In this document: positions 44,201-52,578 of the stretch, piece after piece
How positions within the stretch are numbered: position 1 is the stretch's first letter
Layout of the letters: the number at the start of each line of letters is the position of its first letter
Assembly (NCBI RefSeq): GCF_021088345.1
Contig: NZ_CP088156.1
Coordinates: 6,200,001-6,264,000, forward strand
Source of the DNA: Bradyrhizobium ontarionense
Lineage (GTDB): Bacteria > Pseudomonadota > Alphaproteobacteria > Rhizobiales > Xanthobacteraceae
DNA: 64,000 nucleotides
Reading direction: 5' to 3'
The notes under the pieces: generated by a model
What the model was told of the DNA's origin: nothing
Seen by the model: the letters and a program-made list of their open reading frames with translations, nothing else
Database searches by the model: none
Position numbers and translations under genes: made by a program

Positions 44201-44780
44201 ACGGCGTCTCGGCCGGCGCCATGGCCGGCGCAGTCGGCGGCGCCTGATGCGGCGGCAGCGGGCGGGCGTTGTCGAGCTCGCTCTGGCGGGCGCTGATCTC
44301 GGCCACGGCCACGTCGAACGACCCGGCGCTGAGCGGCGATGCCGGACGATAGAGCTGCGCGGCAGCGCGCTCGACGCCATCGGGACCATGGTAGCGGTCT
44401 TCGGTGGCGGACTTGCGCAGCGGCGTCGAGATCTGGGACAGCCGGGCATCGAGCCGCGAGATGGCGTCGTTGAGCTGGCGTGCCACGCCCTGCTCGTCGC
44501 GGGGAGTGTCCTTGCGCGCGCCGGGCCGTGACATCTGTTCGATCTGCCGCGCGATGGAGTCGAGCCGCTGATGGATGTCGCTGACCTCGCGGCTGTCCCG
44601 GCCGCCCGGCGGGGCGCTGCGCGGCGTGTGGCTGCTGCGGAAGTCGGGCGCGGCAGATGCGCCGAGCGTGGAGTTGATCCAGTCGTTCAGCGTCATTCCG
44701 GCGCGTTGCGCCGCGGCCTCGGCCCTATCGCGGACGGACGGGTCGATGCCTTCATTACTCCACGGTACGCGCGAATTCAT
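41286..44780 (-). CDS. PodJ-like polarity protein with coiled coils and Sel1 repeats
   Basis: About 1164 residues. The N-terminus has a small helix-rich motif (AEAAAQRAGMTLNDWINSTL), then long coiled-coil stretches to about residue 560, a Pro/Ala-rich region and a Lys/Glu-rich patch. One transmembrane helix (LLVGASVVVIVLGTFKFAMSLL) follows, and the periplasmic tail carries at least four Sel1 repeats (such as AAYEVGLRFAEGKGIAANFE). This layout is that of PodJL/PodJ proteins that mark the cell pole in alphaproteobacteria. I start it at the ATG at 44780 (MNSRVPWSNEG). The last codons are Ala/Arg-rich. Confidence 0.85.
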   Translation of the reverse strand: MNSRVPWSNEGIDPSVRDRAEAAAQRAGMTLNDWINSTLGASAAPDFRSSHTPRSAPPGGRDSREVSDIHQRLDSIARQIEQMSRPGARKDTPRDEQGVARQLNDAISRLDARLSQISTPLRKSATEDRYHGPDGVERAAAQLYRPASPLSAGSFDVAVAEISARQSELDNARPLPPHQAPPTAPAMAPAETPLMMPPPQAPSPDFSLLERHLQKITSQIEALHRPDNGIDQSIAGFRNELAEIRHAITEAMPRRAIESIENEIRSLSRRIDENRHTGGDGQALAGIERALTDIREVVGSLKPAEQLAGYDEAIRNLGAKLDLILRANDDPGTVQQLESAIAALRAIVANVASNDALERLSDDLRQLSSKVDQVTQARDNHESFQDSFAALEQRIAALTTTLESRERPAPAPDNTAQIEEALRGLSDRIDRLQVGNDGSSAITHLEQRIGYLLERLEAANDPRGGNMSRVEDGLQDILRYLERQQATFAALAESRSQREASQDSGLIDMVKRELSDIRFSQTETDRNTQDSLETVHNTLGHVVDRLAMIEGDLRNVRATASQPIPLPPLAAPIEPPMPAARAPAPQAYAEPVRAEPPYRPELPNPAAEQPAAHIVNPAASQPAFASAPRDFRAPTAPAAATPPPVPMKAIADILEPHTAQAARPAALVPELPPDHPLEPGTRPPGRTASPAERIAASEDALNELPAGKREPVSTSSFIAAARRAAQAAAAAQPADAKKAVEKAKKDKPKDKPKDVVKEAPKEVVKEAPRAKAKEKPTAALTAEGDEEVSTIGSKIRSLLVGASVVVIVLGTFKFAMSLLDTGSTPPPASPIESQGEAPRAQMPSATPSLSPRPATPDQSVPSLTSPTPIDRQSYNRAMPTEAETIAMLAIPQDTEKPAAVAAATDITGTIPTAANGQRLGLVQVPAAEKLPDAIGGMALRNAALKGDPTAAYEVGLRFAEGKGIAANFEEAAKWYDRAAQAGLIPAVFRLGTFYEKGLGVKKDADIARRYYVVAAERGSAKAMHNLAVLDADGGGKGANYKSASQWFRKAAERGVADSQFNLGILYARGIGVEQNLAESFKWFSLAAAQGDADAGRKRDDVAKRLDAQSLAAARLAIQTFTVEPQPDDAINVPAPAGGWDGTQAIARAAAAKAALAKRAAATPR

Positions 44781-44903
44781 GTCTCGTCCGGTTTTGCTTC
44801 CAGCGCTCCACCAAGCGCCTCCAGCCTCCCCACGCGTCCCGGACATGAAGATGAACGGAAACCGCGCAGATCGTCTGCTCCAGGTTCCGACTTTTGACTT
44901 TTA

Positions 44904-44929
44904 CGGTAAATAACGGGTTAAGTTTACCG
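44904..44929 (-). promoter_or_regulatory. inverted repeat upstream of podJ-like gene
   Basis: Perfect 7-base arms CGGTAAA / TTTACCG flank 12 bases. Read on the minus strand the region includes TTAACCCGTTATTTACC, which is close to a CtrA box (TTAA-N7-TTAA) but with a mismatch. It lies 124-149 bases before the start codon. Confidence 0.35.
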
Positions 44930-44974
44930 CTGGCGCGGTCCAAAGTTTTGCGAAGGATTTTCGAACAGCGCGTA

Positions 44975-45562
44975 TCAGCCGGCGATTTCCCGCGATGGTG
45001 GATCCAGCGGCAGCACGCTGCTTGCAGTGGATATGGCCGCGAGCGCTGATATCGCTTCCTCGCACCATTCCGCCACCATCCGCTCGTGACGCAGCCCGAG
45101 ACGCAGGTTGAGCAGCTTGCCCAGGTCGGCCGGCGCCGCGCTGCCGTCGGGAAAGCGCTTCTTCAGGATGCGGTCGTAGCGGTCGGCGCGGTCGCGATGA
45201 TGCTCGAGCCGCGCCATCAGGTCGGCGCGCACCGGCGCGATGTCGGCAGCGCCCAGCGCATAGAGGCGGACCAGGAGATCGTCCTTGATCGAGGCCGGCA
45301 CGCTGGGGCGGGCCGCCCAGTTCCGGAACGCTGTACGCCCCTCGGCCGTTAGCGTGTAGACGAGCTTGTTCGGCTTGCCGGTCTGCACCACCTCGCGACC
45401 CTGGATGTAGCCGCGATCGCGCAGCCGCGACAGCTCACGATAGATCTGCTGGTGGTCGGTCTTCCAGAAGAACCCGATCGAGGAGTCGAACGTCTTGGCG
45501 AGCTCGTAGCCCGTCATCGGATGTTCAGTGAGGCAGGCGAGGATCGCGTCGCCAAGGGCCAT
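44975..45562 (-). CDS. PadR-family transcriptional regulator
   Basis: Encodes 195 residues. The winged-helix domain (LGDAILACLTEHPMTGYELA, FFWKTDHQQIYRELSRLRDR, GREVVQTGKPNKLVYTLTAEG) is followed by a C-terminal dimerising helical domain, as in PadR/Vir-type repressors. I chose the ATG at 45562 (MALGDAIL); the open upstream frame crosses the operator. It is divergent from the SnoaL-like gene, and a 34-base near-perfect palindrome lies between them. It probably represses both itself and that gene. Effectors of PadR proteins are often phenolic acids or drugs; none is indicated here. Confidence 0.9.
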   Translation of the reverse strand: MALGDAILACLTEHPMTGYELAKTFDSSIGFFWKTDHQQIYRELSRLRDRGYIQGREVVQTGKPNKLVYTLTAEGRTAFRNWAARPSVPASIKDDLLVRLYALGAADIAPVRADLMARLEHHRDRADRYDRILKKRFPDGSAAPADLGKLLNLRLGLRHERMVAEWCEEAISALAAISTASSVLPLDPPSREIAG

Positions 45563-45619
45563 GGCCGGAAACTGCTCCCGTTTTTCTGATCGTGTTCTGC
45601 CCCGCTCCACGCTTGACAT

Positions 45620-45653
45620 TATGCACACTGGCGCATATGCGTCAATGTGCATA
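45620..45653. promoter_or_regulatory. 34-bp near-perfect palindrome, probable PadR operator
   Basis: Arms TATGCACACTGGCGCAT and ATGCGTCAATGTGCATA match at 15 of 17 positions. The outer ATGCACA/TGTGCAT resembles PadR half-sites. It lies 58 bases before the padR start and 47 bases before the SnoaL-like gene start. Confidence 0.65.
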
Positions 45654-45699
45654 TGGGGTGGTTGTGGTGCTGGCCTATTCCGCCCCGAGGAGACGCCCA

Positions 45700-46098
45700 A
45701 TGACAATGACCGGCCTCGATGGATGGTACGGCTATATGAGGTCTCACGATCTCGGCGTGCTGCGGGAGCTGCTGCACCCCGACGCCGTGTTCGAAAGTCC
45801 CGTCGTGCATACGCCGCAGCGCGGCCGCGACATCACGTTCAAATATCTCGCGAGTGCTGAGAAAGTCTTAGGCGGTCCCGGATTCAAGTATGTCGGCGAG
45901 TGGCGCAACGCCACCGGCGCGGTGCTCGAATTCGAGAACGAGATCGAAGGCATCAAGCTCAACGGCGTCGACATCATCAGCTTCGATGCCGATGGGCGCA
46001 TCACGCATTTCAAGGTCATGGTCCGCCCGTTGAAGGCGATCAATCTGCTGCACCGCCTGATGGCGGAGCAGTTGGCCGCAATGAGTAAGCCGTCTTGA
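45700..46098 (+). CDS. SnoaL-like / NTF2-fold protein
   Basis: Encodes 132 residues. WYGYMRSHDLGVLRELLHPDAVFESPVVHTPQRGRDITFKYL and EFENEIEGIKLNGVDIISFDADGRITHFKVMVRPL are typical of NTF2-like proteins with the SnoaL cone fold, a class that binds small hydrophobic ligands and sometimes isomerises them. GAGGAG precedes the ATG by about 8 bases. It is divergent from the PadR gene, which likely controls it. The acyl-CoA dehydrogenase gene begins 143 bases downstream. Confidence 0.82.
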   Translation: MTMTGLDGWYGYMRSHDLGVLRELLHPDAVFESPVVHTPQRGRDITFKYLASAEKVLGGPGFKYVGEWRNATGAVLEFENEIEGIKLNGVDIISFDADGRITHFKVMVRPLKAINLLHRLMAEQLAAMSKPS

Positions 46099-46241
46099 CC
46101 AAGCCGTGACCATCAGCCGCACGGCCGCAAAGTAAGTGCTGCCGCAACTCCAGAGAAATCGCTACAGTCCGCGGCCGAAACGGTTGCCGCGTCCGAGACA
46201 TTTCCCAGTCTGAAACTTCAGCCTTCCTGCCGGAGACTCCG

Positions 46242-48032
46242 ATGCCGATCTACAAAGCCCCCGTGGAAGATGTGACCTTCCTGCTCAACGACGTATTCCA
46301 GATCGATCGTTACGACAATCTGCCGGGCTTCTCCGATGCCTCGGCGGATGTCCGCGAGGCGATCATCGGCGAAGCCGCCAAGCTCGCCGAAGAGGTGCTG
46401 CAGCCGCTCAATCGCATTGGTGATCTCGAAGGCTGCAAGCGCCATGACGACGGCAGCGTGACCACGCCGAAGGGCTTCAAGGAGGCCTACAAGCAGATCG
46501 TCGAGGGCGGCTGGCTCGGCCTGTCGGCGCCGACGGAATATGGCGGGCAGGGCCTGCCGGTGACGCTGAGCCAGACCGTCAACGAATTCCAGTGCTCGGC
46601 CAACATGGCGTTCGCGATGTATGGCGGCCTCACCATGGGCGCGACGGCTGCGCTCATCGTGCATGGCAGCGAGGAGCAGAAGAAGACCTACGTGCCGAAG
46701 ATGGTGGCCGGCGAGTGGACCGGCACCATGAACCTCACCGAGCCGCATTGCGGCACCGATCTCGGCCTGCTCCGCACCAAGGCGGTGCGCCAGGCCGACG
46801 GCAGCTTCAAGATCACGGGCACCAAGATCTTCATCTCGGCCGGCGAGCATGATTTGGCCCCCAACATCATCCACCTCGTGCTTGCTCGCATCGAAGGTGC
46901 GCCCGCGGGCATCAAGGGCGTGTCGCTGTTCGTGGTGCCCAAATTCATGGTCAATCCGGACGGCTCCGTGGGGACGCGCAACGGCGTCACCTGCGGCTCG
47001 ATCGAGCATAAGATGGGCATTCACGGCAACTCGACCTGTGTGATGAACTACGACAACGCCACCGGCTGGCTGATCGGCGAAGAGAACAAGGGCATGCAGG
47101 GCATGTTCGTGATGATGAACGAGGCCCGGCTCGGCGTCGCCGTGCAGGGGCTCGCGCAGTCAGAGGTGGCCTATCAGAACGCGGTCGCCTATGCGCGCGA
47201 GCGCATCCAGGGCCGTTCGCTGACCGGCGCCAAGGCGCCGGACAAGGCGGCCGATCCGATCATCGTGCATCCCGACGTGCGCCGCACGCTGCTGTCGATC
47301 CGCGCCTTCAACGAGGCTGCGCGCGCCATGGTGGTGTGGACCTCGCTGAAGAGCGACGTCGCGCATCGCTCGCAGGATCCCAGGGATCGCAAGGCGGCCG
47401 ACGACCACATGGGCCTGATGACGCCGGTCATGAAGGGCTACATGACCGAGATGGGCTTTGCCAACGCCGTGCAGGCGCAGCAGATGTATGGCGGCCACGG
47501 CTACATCGCCGAGCACGGCATGGAGCAATTCGTGCGCGATGCGCGCATCGCGATGATCTATGAGGGCGCCAACGGCATCCAGGCGCTCGACCTGGTCGGC
47601 CGCAAGCTGCCGCGTGATGGCGGCCGCGCCGTGATGGCGTTCTTCGCCGAGGTCGGCTCCTTCGCCAAGGAGCATGGCGCCGACGATGCGATGAAGCCGT
47701 TCGTCACGCCGCTGTCGACCGCGCTCGGCCACCTGCAGCAGGCCACCACCTGGCTGATGCAGAACGCGATGGCCAAGCCGGACAATGCCGGCGCCGCCGC
47801 CACCGACTACATGCATCTCTTTGCGCTGGTCACCTTCGGCTACATGTGGGCGAAGATGGCGAAGGTCGCGCAGGACAAGATTGCGGCCGGTGACAGCTCG
47901 ACCTATCTCACCACCAAGCTGGTGACTGGCCGCTTCTTCATGGAGCGCGTGCTGCCCGAGACGGTGGCGCATCTCGCCCGCCTGCAGGCCGGCTGCGCGA
48001 CCGTGATGGAACTGCCGGCGGAAGCCTTCTGA
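46242..48032 (+). CDS. acyl-CoA dehydrogenase (long-form, FadE-like)
   Basis: Encodes 596 residues. An FAD enzyme that makes trans-2-enoyl-CoA in the first step of beta-oxidation. The extra N-terminal domain (YKAPVEDVTFLLNDVFQID) and C-terminal region mark the about 590-residue family rather than the 380-residue form. Landmarks include GWLGLSAPTEYGGQGLP, MNLTEPHCGTDLGLL, GTKIFISAGEHDL, KMGIHGNSTCVM, and MYGGHGYIAEHGMEQFVRDARIAMIYEGANGIQALDL, where the catalytic Glu lies in YEGANG. It leads a beta-oxidation cluster with the thiolase (91 bases on) and hydratase-dehydrogenase genes. An electron-transfer flavoprotein would be the acceptor. Confidence 0.93.
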   Translation: MPIYKAPVEDVTFLLNDVFQIDRYDNLPGFSDASADVREAIIGEAAKLAEEVLQPLNRIGDLEGCKRHDDGSVTTPKGFKEAYKQIVEGGWLGLSAPTEYGGQGLPVTLSQTVNEFQCSANMAFAMYGGLTMGATAALIVHGSEEQKKTYVPKMVAGEWTGTMNLTEPHCGTDLGLLRTKAVRQADGSFKITGTKIFISAGEHDLAPNIIHLVLARIEGAPAGIKGVSLFVVPKFMVNPDGSVGTRNGVTCGSIEHKMGIHGNSTCVMNYDNATGWLIGEENKGMQGMFVMMNEARLGVAVQGLAQSEVAYQNAVAYARERIQGRSLTGAKAPDKAADPIIVHPDVRRTLLSIRAFNEAARAMVVWTSLKSDVAHRSQDPRDRKAADDHMGLMTPVMKGYMTEMGFANAVQAQQMYGGHGYIAEHGMEQFVRDARIAMIYEGANGIQALDLVGRKLPRDGGRAVMAFFAEVGSFAKEHGADDAMKPFVTPLSTALGHLQQATTWLMQNAMAKPDNAGAAATDYMHLFALVTFGYMWAKMAKVAQDKIAAGDSSTYLTTKLVTGRFFMERVLPETVAHLARLQAGCATVMELPAEAF

Positions 48033-48122
48033 TGCCGAGGCGGACGCCGGCGTGCTGCGCGCGCCGGCTTCCGTCGCCACCAACAACAACGAAAACGAAT
48101 TTGACCAGATGAGGAGGGCGTG

Positions 48123-49331
48123 ATGCCTGAGGCCTTTATCTACGACCACGTGCGTACTCCCCGCGGCCGCGGCAAAGCGGACGGTTCACTGCATGAGGTG
48201 ACCGCACTCGCGCTCGCCACCGTGCCCTTGAAGGCGCTCAAGGACCGCAACAATCTGCCCGAGGACGTGGTCGATGACGTCGTGCTCGGCGTCGTCGATC
48301 CCGTGGGCGAGGCCGGCTCCGACATCGCCCGCTTCGCGGCCTTGAATGCGGGTCTCGGCGAGGCCGTCCCCGGCATCCAGATCAGCCGCTTCTGCGCCTC
48401 CGGCCTCGATGCCGTGAACTTCGCCGCCGCGCAAGTCATGAGCGGCCAGCACGACCTCGTGATCGGCGGCGGCGCGGAGTCGATGAGCCGCGTCGGCATC
48501 GGCGCTTCCGGCGGCGCGTGGCCGATGGATCCCTCGATGGCGGTGCCGGCCTATTTCATGCCGCAGGGCGTCTCGGCCGACCTGATCGCGACCAAGTATG
48601 GCTTCTCGCGCGACGACGTCGACGCCTACGCGGTGCAGAGCCAGCAACGCGCCGCTAAGTCCTGGGAGGAGGGCCGCTTCAACAAGTCGGTCGTGCCGGT
48701 CAAGGACATCAACGGCCTGACCATCCTGGCCAAGGACGAGCACATGCGCCCGTCGACGACGATGCAGTCGCTGGCGCAGCTGCAGCCGGCGTTCGTGCAG
48801 ATGGCGCAGATGGGCGGGTTCGACGCGGTGGCGATCCAGTCGCATCCCGAGATCGAGCGCGTCAACTACGTGCATCATGCCGGCAACTCCTCGGGCATCG
48901 TCGACGGCGCCGGTGCGGTGCTGCTCGGCAGCAAGGAGGCTGCTGCGAAGTACGGTCTCAAGGCCCGCGCCAAGATCCGCGCCTTCGCCAATATCGGCTC
49001 GGAGCCGGCGATGATGCTGACCGGACCGGTCGACGTCACCGAGAAGCTGTTCGAGCGCTCCGGCATGAAGACCTCGGACATCGATCTGTTCGAGCTCAAC
49101 GAGGCCTTCGCCTCGGTCGTGCTGCGCTACATGCAGGCGTTCGAGATCGACAAGGACAAGATCAACGTCAATGGCGGCGCGATCGCGCTTGGCCATCCGC
49201 TCGGCGCCACCGGCGCGATGATCCTGGGCACCGTGCTCGACGAGCTCGAGCGCACCGGCAAGGCGACCGCGCTGGTCACGCTGTGCATCGGCGGCGGCAT
49301 GGGCACCGCGACCATCATCGAGCGGGTGTGA
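48123..49331 (+). CDS. fadA: acetyl-CoA C-acyltransferase (thiolase)
   Basis: Encodes 402 residues. It cleaves 3-ketoacyl-CoA with CoA, the last step of beta-oxidation. The nucleophile is Cys91 in [14 protein letters not shown]. The C-terminal [16 protein letters not shown] (His) and [11 protein letters not shown] (second Cys) complete the active site, and NEAFASV is intact. GAGGAGGG precedes the ATG at 48123. The N-terminal [19 protein letters not shown] is typical of the trifunctional-type FadA/FadI. It follows the acyl-CoA dehydrogenase gene. A palindromic repeat separates it from the hydratase-dehydrogenase gene. Confidence 0.94.
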   Translation: MPEAFIYDHVRTPRGRGKADGSLHEVTALALATVPLKALKDRNNLPEDVVDDVVLGVVDPVGEAGSDIARFAALNAGLGEAVPGIQISRFCASGLDAVNFAAAQVMSGQHDLVIGGGAESMSRVGIGASGGAWPMDPSMAVPAYFMPQGVSADLIATKYGFSRDDVDAYAVQSQQRAAKSWEEGRFNKSVVPVKDINGLTILAKDEHMRPSTTMQSLAQLQPAFVQMAQMGGFDAVAIQSHPEIERVNYVHHAGNSSGIVDGAGAVLLGSKEAAAKYGLKARAKIRAFANIGSEPAMMLTGPVDVTEKLFERSGMKTSDIDLFELNEAFASVVLRYMQAFEIDKDKINVNGGAIALGHPLGATGAMILGTVLDELERTGKATALVTLCIGGGMGTATIIERV

Positions 49332-49345
49332 CCGATACCTGAAAA

Positions 49346-49433
49346 GTAGGGTGGGCAAAGCGAAGCGAGCCCACCGTCTTCGTCATCGACACCGTCGGTG
49401 GGCACGGCGCAAGGGCGCCTTTGCCCGCCCTAC
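49346..49433. repeat. palindromic intergenic repeat inside beta-oxidation cluster
   Basis: Outer arms GTAGGGTGGGCAAAG (49346-49360) and CTTTGCCCGCCCTAC (49419-49433) are perfect. Internal GCCCACCG / CGGTGGGC form a second stem. It lies between the thiolase and hydratase-dehydrogenase genes and may attenuate or stabilise the transcript. A shorter relative is at 14697-14731. Confidence 0.85.
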
Positions 49434-49487
49434 GATCGCAAGATTTTTTGCCGCGCCGACCGGCTGCTGGCATCCAGGGAGCACCAA

Positions 49488-51701
49488 ATGGCCTTCAAGA
49501 ACTTCAAACTCGAAACCGATGCCGACGGCATTGCGCTGATCACCTGGGACATTCCCGGACGTTCGATGAACGTGCTGGACGAGACCTCGGCGATCGAGCT
49601 CGAGACCATCGTCAAGGAGACGACGGCGGATGCCGCCGTCAAGGGCGTCGTCATCACCTCGGCCAAGGAGGCGTTCTGCGCCGGCGCTGATCTCTCCATG
49701 CTCGAGGGCATGAACCGCACCTATGCCGAGCTGCTGAAGAGCAAGGGTGAGGAAGCCGCCAACCAGATGCTGTTCGACAACAGCCGGCGCTTCTCGCAGA
49801 TCTACCGGGCGATGGAAACCTCGGGCAAGCCGTGGGTCGCGGCCATCAACGGCCTCGCGCTCGGCGGCGGCTTCGAGCTGACCTTGGCCTGCCATCACCG
49901 TGTTGCAGCCGAGAATCCGAAGACGCGCCTCGGCCTGCCCGAGATCAAGGTCGGCCTGTTCCCCGGCGCAGGCGGCACCCAGCGCGTGCCGCGCATCGTG
50001 CAGCCGCAGGACGCGATGAACCTGCTGCTGAAGGGCGAGGCGCTCACCCTCGACAAGGCCAAGGCGATGAAGCTGGTCGATGCCATCGTGCCGGCCGCGG
50101 ACCTGATCAAGGCCGCGAAGGACTGGATCAAGGCCGGCGGCAAGGCCGTCGCGCCGTGGGACGAGAAGGGCTTCAAGCTGCCCGGCGGCCCGGTGTTCTC
50201 GAAGAACGGCATGATGATGTTCCCGGCCGGCAACGCCATCTACCGCCGCGAAACCTACGACAACTATCCGGCCGCGCGCGCCATCATGAGCTGCGTGTAT
50301 GAAGGCCTGCAGCTGCCGATCGATGCTGGCTTACGCGTCGAGTCGCGCTACTTCGCCTACATCCTGCGCTCGAAGGAGGCGGCGGCGATGATCCGCAGCC
50401 TGTTCCTGTCGATGCAGGAATTGAACAAGGGCGCGCGCCGTCCGGCTGACGTGCCGCCGAGCAAGCTGAAGAAGATCGCCGTCATCGGCGCCGGCTTCAT
50501 GGGCGCATCCGTCGGCTACGTCTCGGCGCGCGGCGGGCTCGAGGTCGTGCTGGTCGATCGCGACCAGGAGAGCGCCGACAAGGGCAAGGCGCACGCGCAG
50601 AGCGTCATCGACGGCCTGGTCAAGAAGGGCCGTGCCAAGCCGGGCGAGGCCGAGGCGATCATGGGCCGCATCACCGCGACCGCCGATTACAACGCACTGA
50701 AGGATTGCGATCTCGTCATCGAGGCCGTGTTCGAGGACCGCAAGGTCAAGGCCGAGACCTACGCCAAGGCGCAGCCGCTCCTCAAGGAGGGCGCGGTCTT
50801 CGCCTCAAACACCTCGACCCTGCCGATCACCTCGCTGGCCGAGGAGTTCAAGGACCAGGGCCGCTTCATCGGCATCCACTTCTTCTCGCCGGTCGAGAAG
50901 ATGATGCTGGTCGAGATCATCATGGGCAAGGCCACGAGCGACGTCGCGCTGGCGACCGCGCTGGATTATGTCCGCACCATCGGCAAGACGCCGATCGTGG
51001 TGAACGACTCCCGCGGCTTCTTCGCCAACCGCTGCGTGATGCGCTACATCGCCGAGGGCAACGAGATGTTCCTCGAAGGCGTGCCGCCGGCGATGATCGA
51101 GAATGTGGCCAAGATGGCCGGCATGCCGGTCGGCCCGCTGTCGCTGTCGGACGAGGTTGCGCTCGATCTGGGCCTCAAGATCATGAAGGCGACCGAGCAT
51201 GATCTCGGGCCGAACGCGATCAACCAGGACCACAAGAAGCTGATGGTCGAGCTGGTCGAGAAGCAGGGCCGCTTCGGCCGCAAGAACGCCAAGGGCTTCT
51301 ACGACTATCCCGAGAAGGGCAAGGGTCAGAAGAGCCTGTGGCCTGATCTTGCCAAGCTGCAATCCAAGCATCTCGATCCCGATACGCTTGACGTCGAGGA
51401 GCTGAAGCAGCGCTTCCTGGTGGTGCAGGCGGTGGAAGCCGCGCGCACCGTCGAGGATCACGTCATCACCGACGTGCGCGAGGCCGATGTCGGCTCGATC
51501 TTGGGGTTCGGCTTCGCGCCGTTCACCGGCGGCACGCTGTCCTACATCGACTTCATGGGCACGAAGAAATTCGTCGAGCTGTGCCACAAGTACACGGCGA
51601 AGTACGGCTCGCGCTTCGCCCCGCCGAAGCTGCTGGAGGAAATGGCCGCCAAGGGCGAGACCTTCTACGGCCGCTTCCCGCCGAAGAAGGCCGCGGCTTG
51701 A
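49488..51701 (+). CDS. fadB: enoyl-CoA hydratase / 3-hydroxyacyl-CoA dehydrogenase fusion
   Basis: Encodes 737 residues. It carries out the two middle steps of beta-oxidation. The crotonase domain (about 1-300) has AFCAGADLSMLEGM, NGLALGGGFELTLACHHRVA and GLPEIKVGLFPGAGGTQRVPR, with the catalytic Glu residues. The NAD domain starts at VIGAGFMGASVGY (332-344). The dehydrogenase motif GRFIGIHFFSPVEKMMLVEII holds the catalytic His, and GFFANRCVMRYIAEG starts the C-terminal domain. Length fits alphaproteobacterial FadJ/FadB. CAGGGAG precedes the ATG. It works with the thiolase and acyl-CoA dehydrogenase upstream. Confidence 0.94.
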   Translation: MAFKNFKLETDADGIALITWDIPGRSMNVLDETSAIELETIVKETTADAAVKGVVITSAKEAFCAGADLSMLEGMNRTYAELLKSKGEEAANQMLFDNSRRFSQIYRAMETSGKPWVAAINGLALGGGFELTLACHHRVAAENPKTRLGLPEIKVGLFPGAGGTQRVPRIVQPQDAMNLLLKGEALTLDKAKAMKLVDAIVPAADLIKAAKDWIKAGGKAVAPWDEKGFKLPGGPVFSKNGMMMFPAGNAIYRRETYDNYPAARAIMSCVYEGLQLPIDAGLRVESRYFAYILRSKEAAAMIRSLFLSMQELNKGARRPADVPPSKLKKIAVIGAGFMGASVGYVSARGGLEVVLVDRDQESADKGKAHAQSVIDGLVKKGRAKPGEAEAIMGRITATADYNALKDCDLVIEAVFEDRKVKAETYAKAQPLLKEGAVFASNTSTLPITSLAEEFKDQGRFIGIHFFSPVEKMMLVEIIMGKATSDVALATALDYVRTIGKTPIVVNDSRGFFANRCVMRYIAEGNEMFLEGVPPAMIENVAKMAGMPVGPLSLSDEVALDLGLKIMKATEHDLGPNAINQDHKKLMVELVEKQGRFGRKNAKGFYDYPEKGKGQKSLWPDLAKLQSKHLDPDTLDVEELKQRFLVVQAVEAARTVEDHVITDVREADVGSILGFGFAPFTGGTLSYIDFMGTKKFVELCHKYTAKYGSRFAPPKLLEEMAAKGETFYGRFPPKKAAA

Positions 51702-51820
51702 GCGGTTCGGTTCTGCGAGCTCCCGAAACGCTCTGGCGTAATCGGGGGCTCGCCCTGGACCTCGCGGACACCGCTACCCTATGAGTCGTCTTTTCCGGCC
51801 CTTGGCGCTATATTGAGGTC

Positions 51821-52027
51821 ATGGCCGATACATTCGACATATCCAAGCTGACGAAAAGCGAACGGCTCGCTCTCATAGGCGAGCTGTGGGACAGCTTGGC
51901 GCCCGAAGACGTGAGTCTGACGCCGGCTCAGGAGGCAGAGCTTGCGCGCCGCATGGCGACCTTCGAGACTGACGCGCGCGGAGCTATGTCTTGGGACGAG
52001 ATCGAGGCCGAGCTCGACAAGCGGTGA
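51821..52027 (+). CDS. antitoxin, addiction-module (TIGR02574) family
   Basis: Encodes 68 residues. SKLTKSERLALIGELWDSLA followed by LTPAQEAELARRMATFETDARGAMSWDEIEAELDKR is the typical pattern of the putative addiction-module component family that pairs with ParE/RelE toxins. It should bind and block the toxin and repress the operon. The toxin gene starts 6 bases after the stop. A promoter-like TTGGCGCTATATTGAGG lies just before the ATG. Confidence 0.87.
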   Translation: MADTFDISKLTKSERLALIGELWDSLAPEDVSLTPAQEAELARRMATFETDARGAMSWDEIEAELDKR

Positions 52028-52033
52028 CGTTGG

Positions 52034-52330
52034 ATGCCGCGGGTCTTCTTCACGGCCGCCGCGCGTAGCGATCTCGAAGACGACTTGGCCTGGTATGAAG
52101 CGCAAGCGCCCGAGATCGTCCCGCGATTTCGTGAAGCGTTGCGAGTTGCGGTCTCAAGGCTGGGTGAGAATCCCAAGCAGTTTCCTTCATCGTCCCATAG
52201 GACGCGGCGGGCGCCGCTTCGGCATTTCCCCTATCTGCTCATTTTCAGAGAAACCCGCGCGGCGGTGTATGTCGTTGCCGTTTTCCACACGAGCCGCGAT
52301 CCAAAGGTCTGGCAAAACCGAACATCGTGA
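52034..52330 (+). CDS. toxin, RelE/ParE family
   Basis: Encodes 98 residues. VFFTAAARSDLEDDLAWYEAQAPEIVPRFREALRVAVSRL, then RRAPLRHFPYLLIFRETRAAVYVVAVFHTSRDPKVW, is the ParE/RelE fold with the conserved basic C-terminal strand. The antitoxin lies immediately upstream in the same operon. ParE toxins poison gyrase and RelE toxins cut mRNA; the sequence looks closer to ParE, but that cannot be settled by eye. Confidence 0.87.
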   Translation: MPRVFFTAAARSDLEDDLAWYEAQAPEIVPRFREALRVAVSRLGENPKQFPSSSHRTRRAPLRHFPYLLIFRETRAAVYVVAVFHTSRDPKVWQNRTS

Positions 52331-52368
52331 AGGTGCCGTTTCGAGCGGTGCGGTTTAAGCACACTGTC

Positions 52369-52517
52369 GTCCCGGGCAAGCTCGGCAACGGGCCAGCGTT
52401 GCCGAGCGCCGACCCGGGACCATACGCCGCAGCGGTCGTTTGTTGCGCCGAAAGGCATCACGACCGTCTCGCGTCACAACTGCTCCCTGTGGGTATGGAT
52501 CCCCGCTTTCGCGGGGA
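52369..52517. repeat. compound palindromic intergenic repeat
   Basis: The first hairpin has outer arms GTCCCGGG / CCCGGGAC (52369-52420) and perfect 11-base inner arms GCTCGGCAACG / CGTTGCCGAGC. A second hairpin, TCCCCGC TTTC GCGGGGA, lies at 52500-52517. It separates the toxin gene from the convergent GST gene. The composite looks like a common rhizobial intergenic repeat. Confidence 0.75.
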
Positions 52518-52578
52518 CGATACCGAGAGCGTCGAGGCGGCGTGCGCAAAATCTCTGGCTAAAGCGAAGCGAAGTCCC

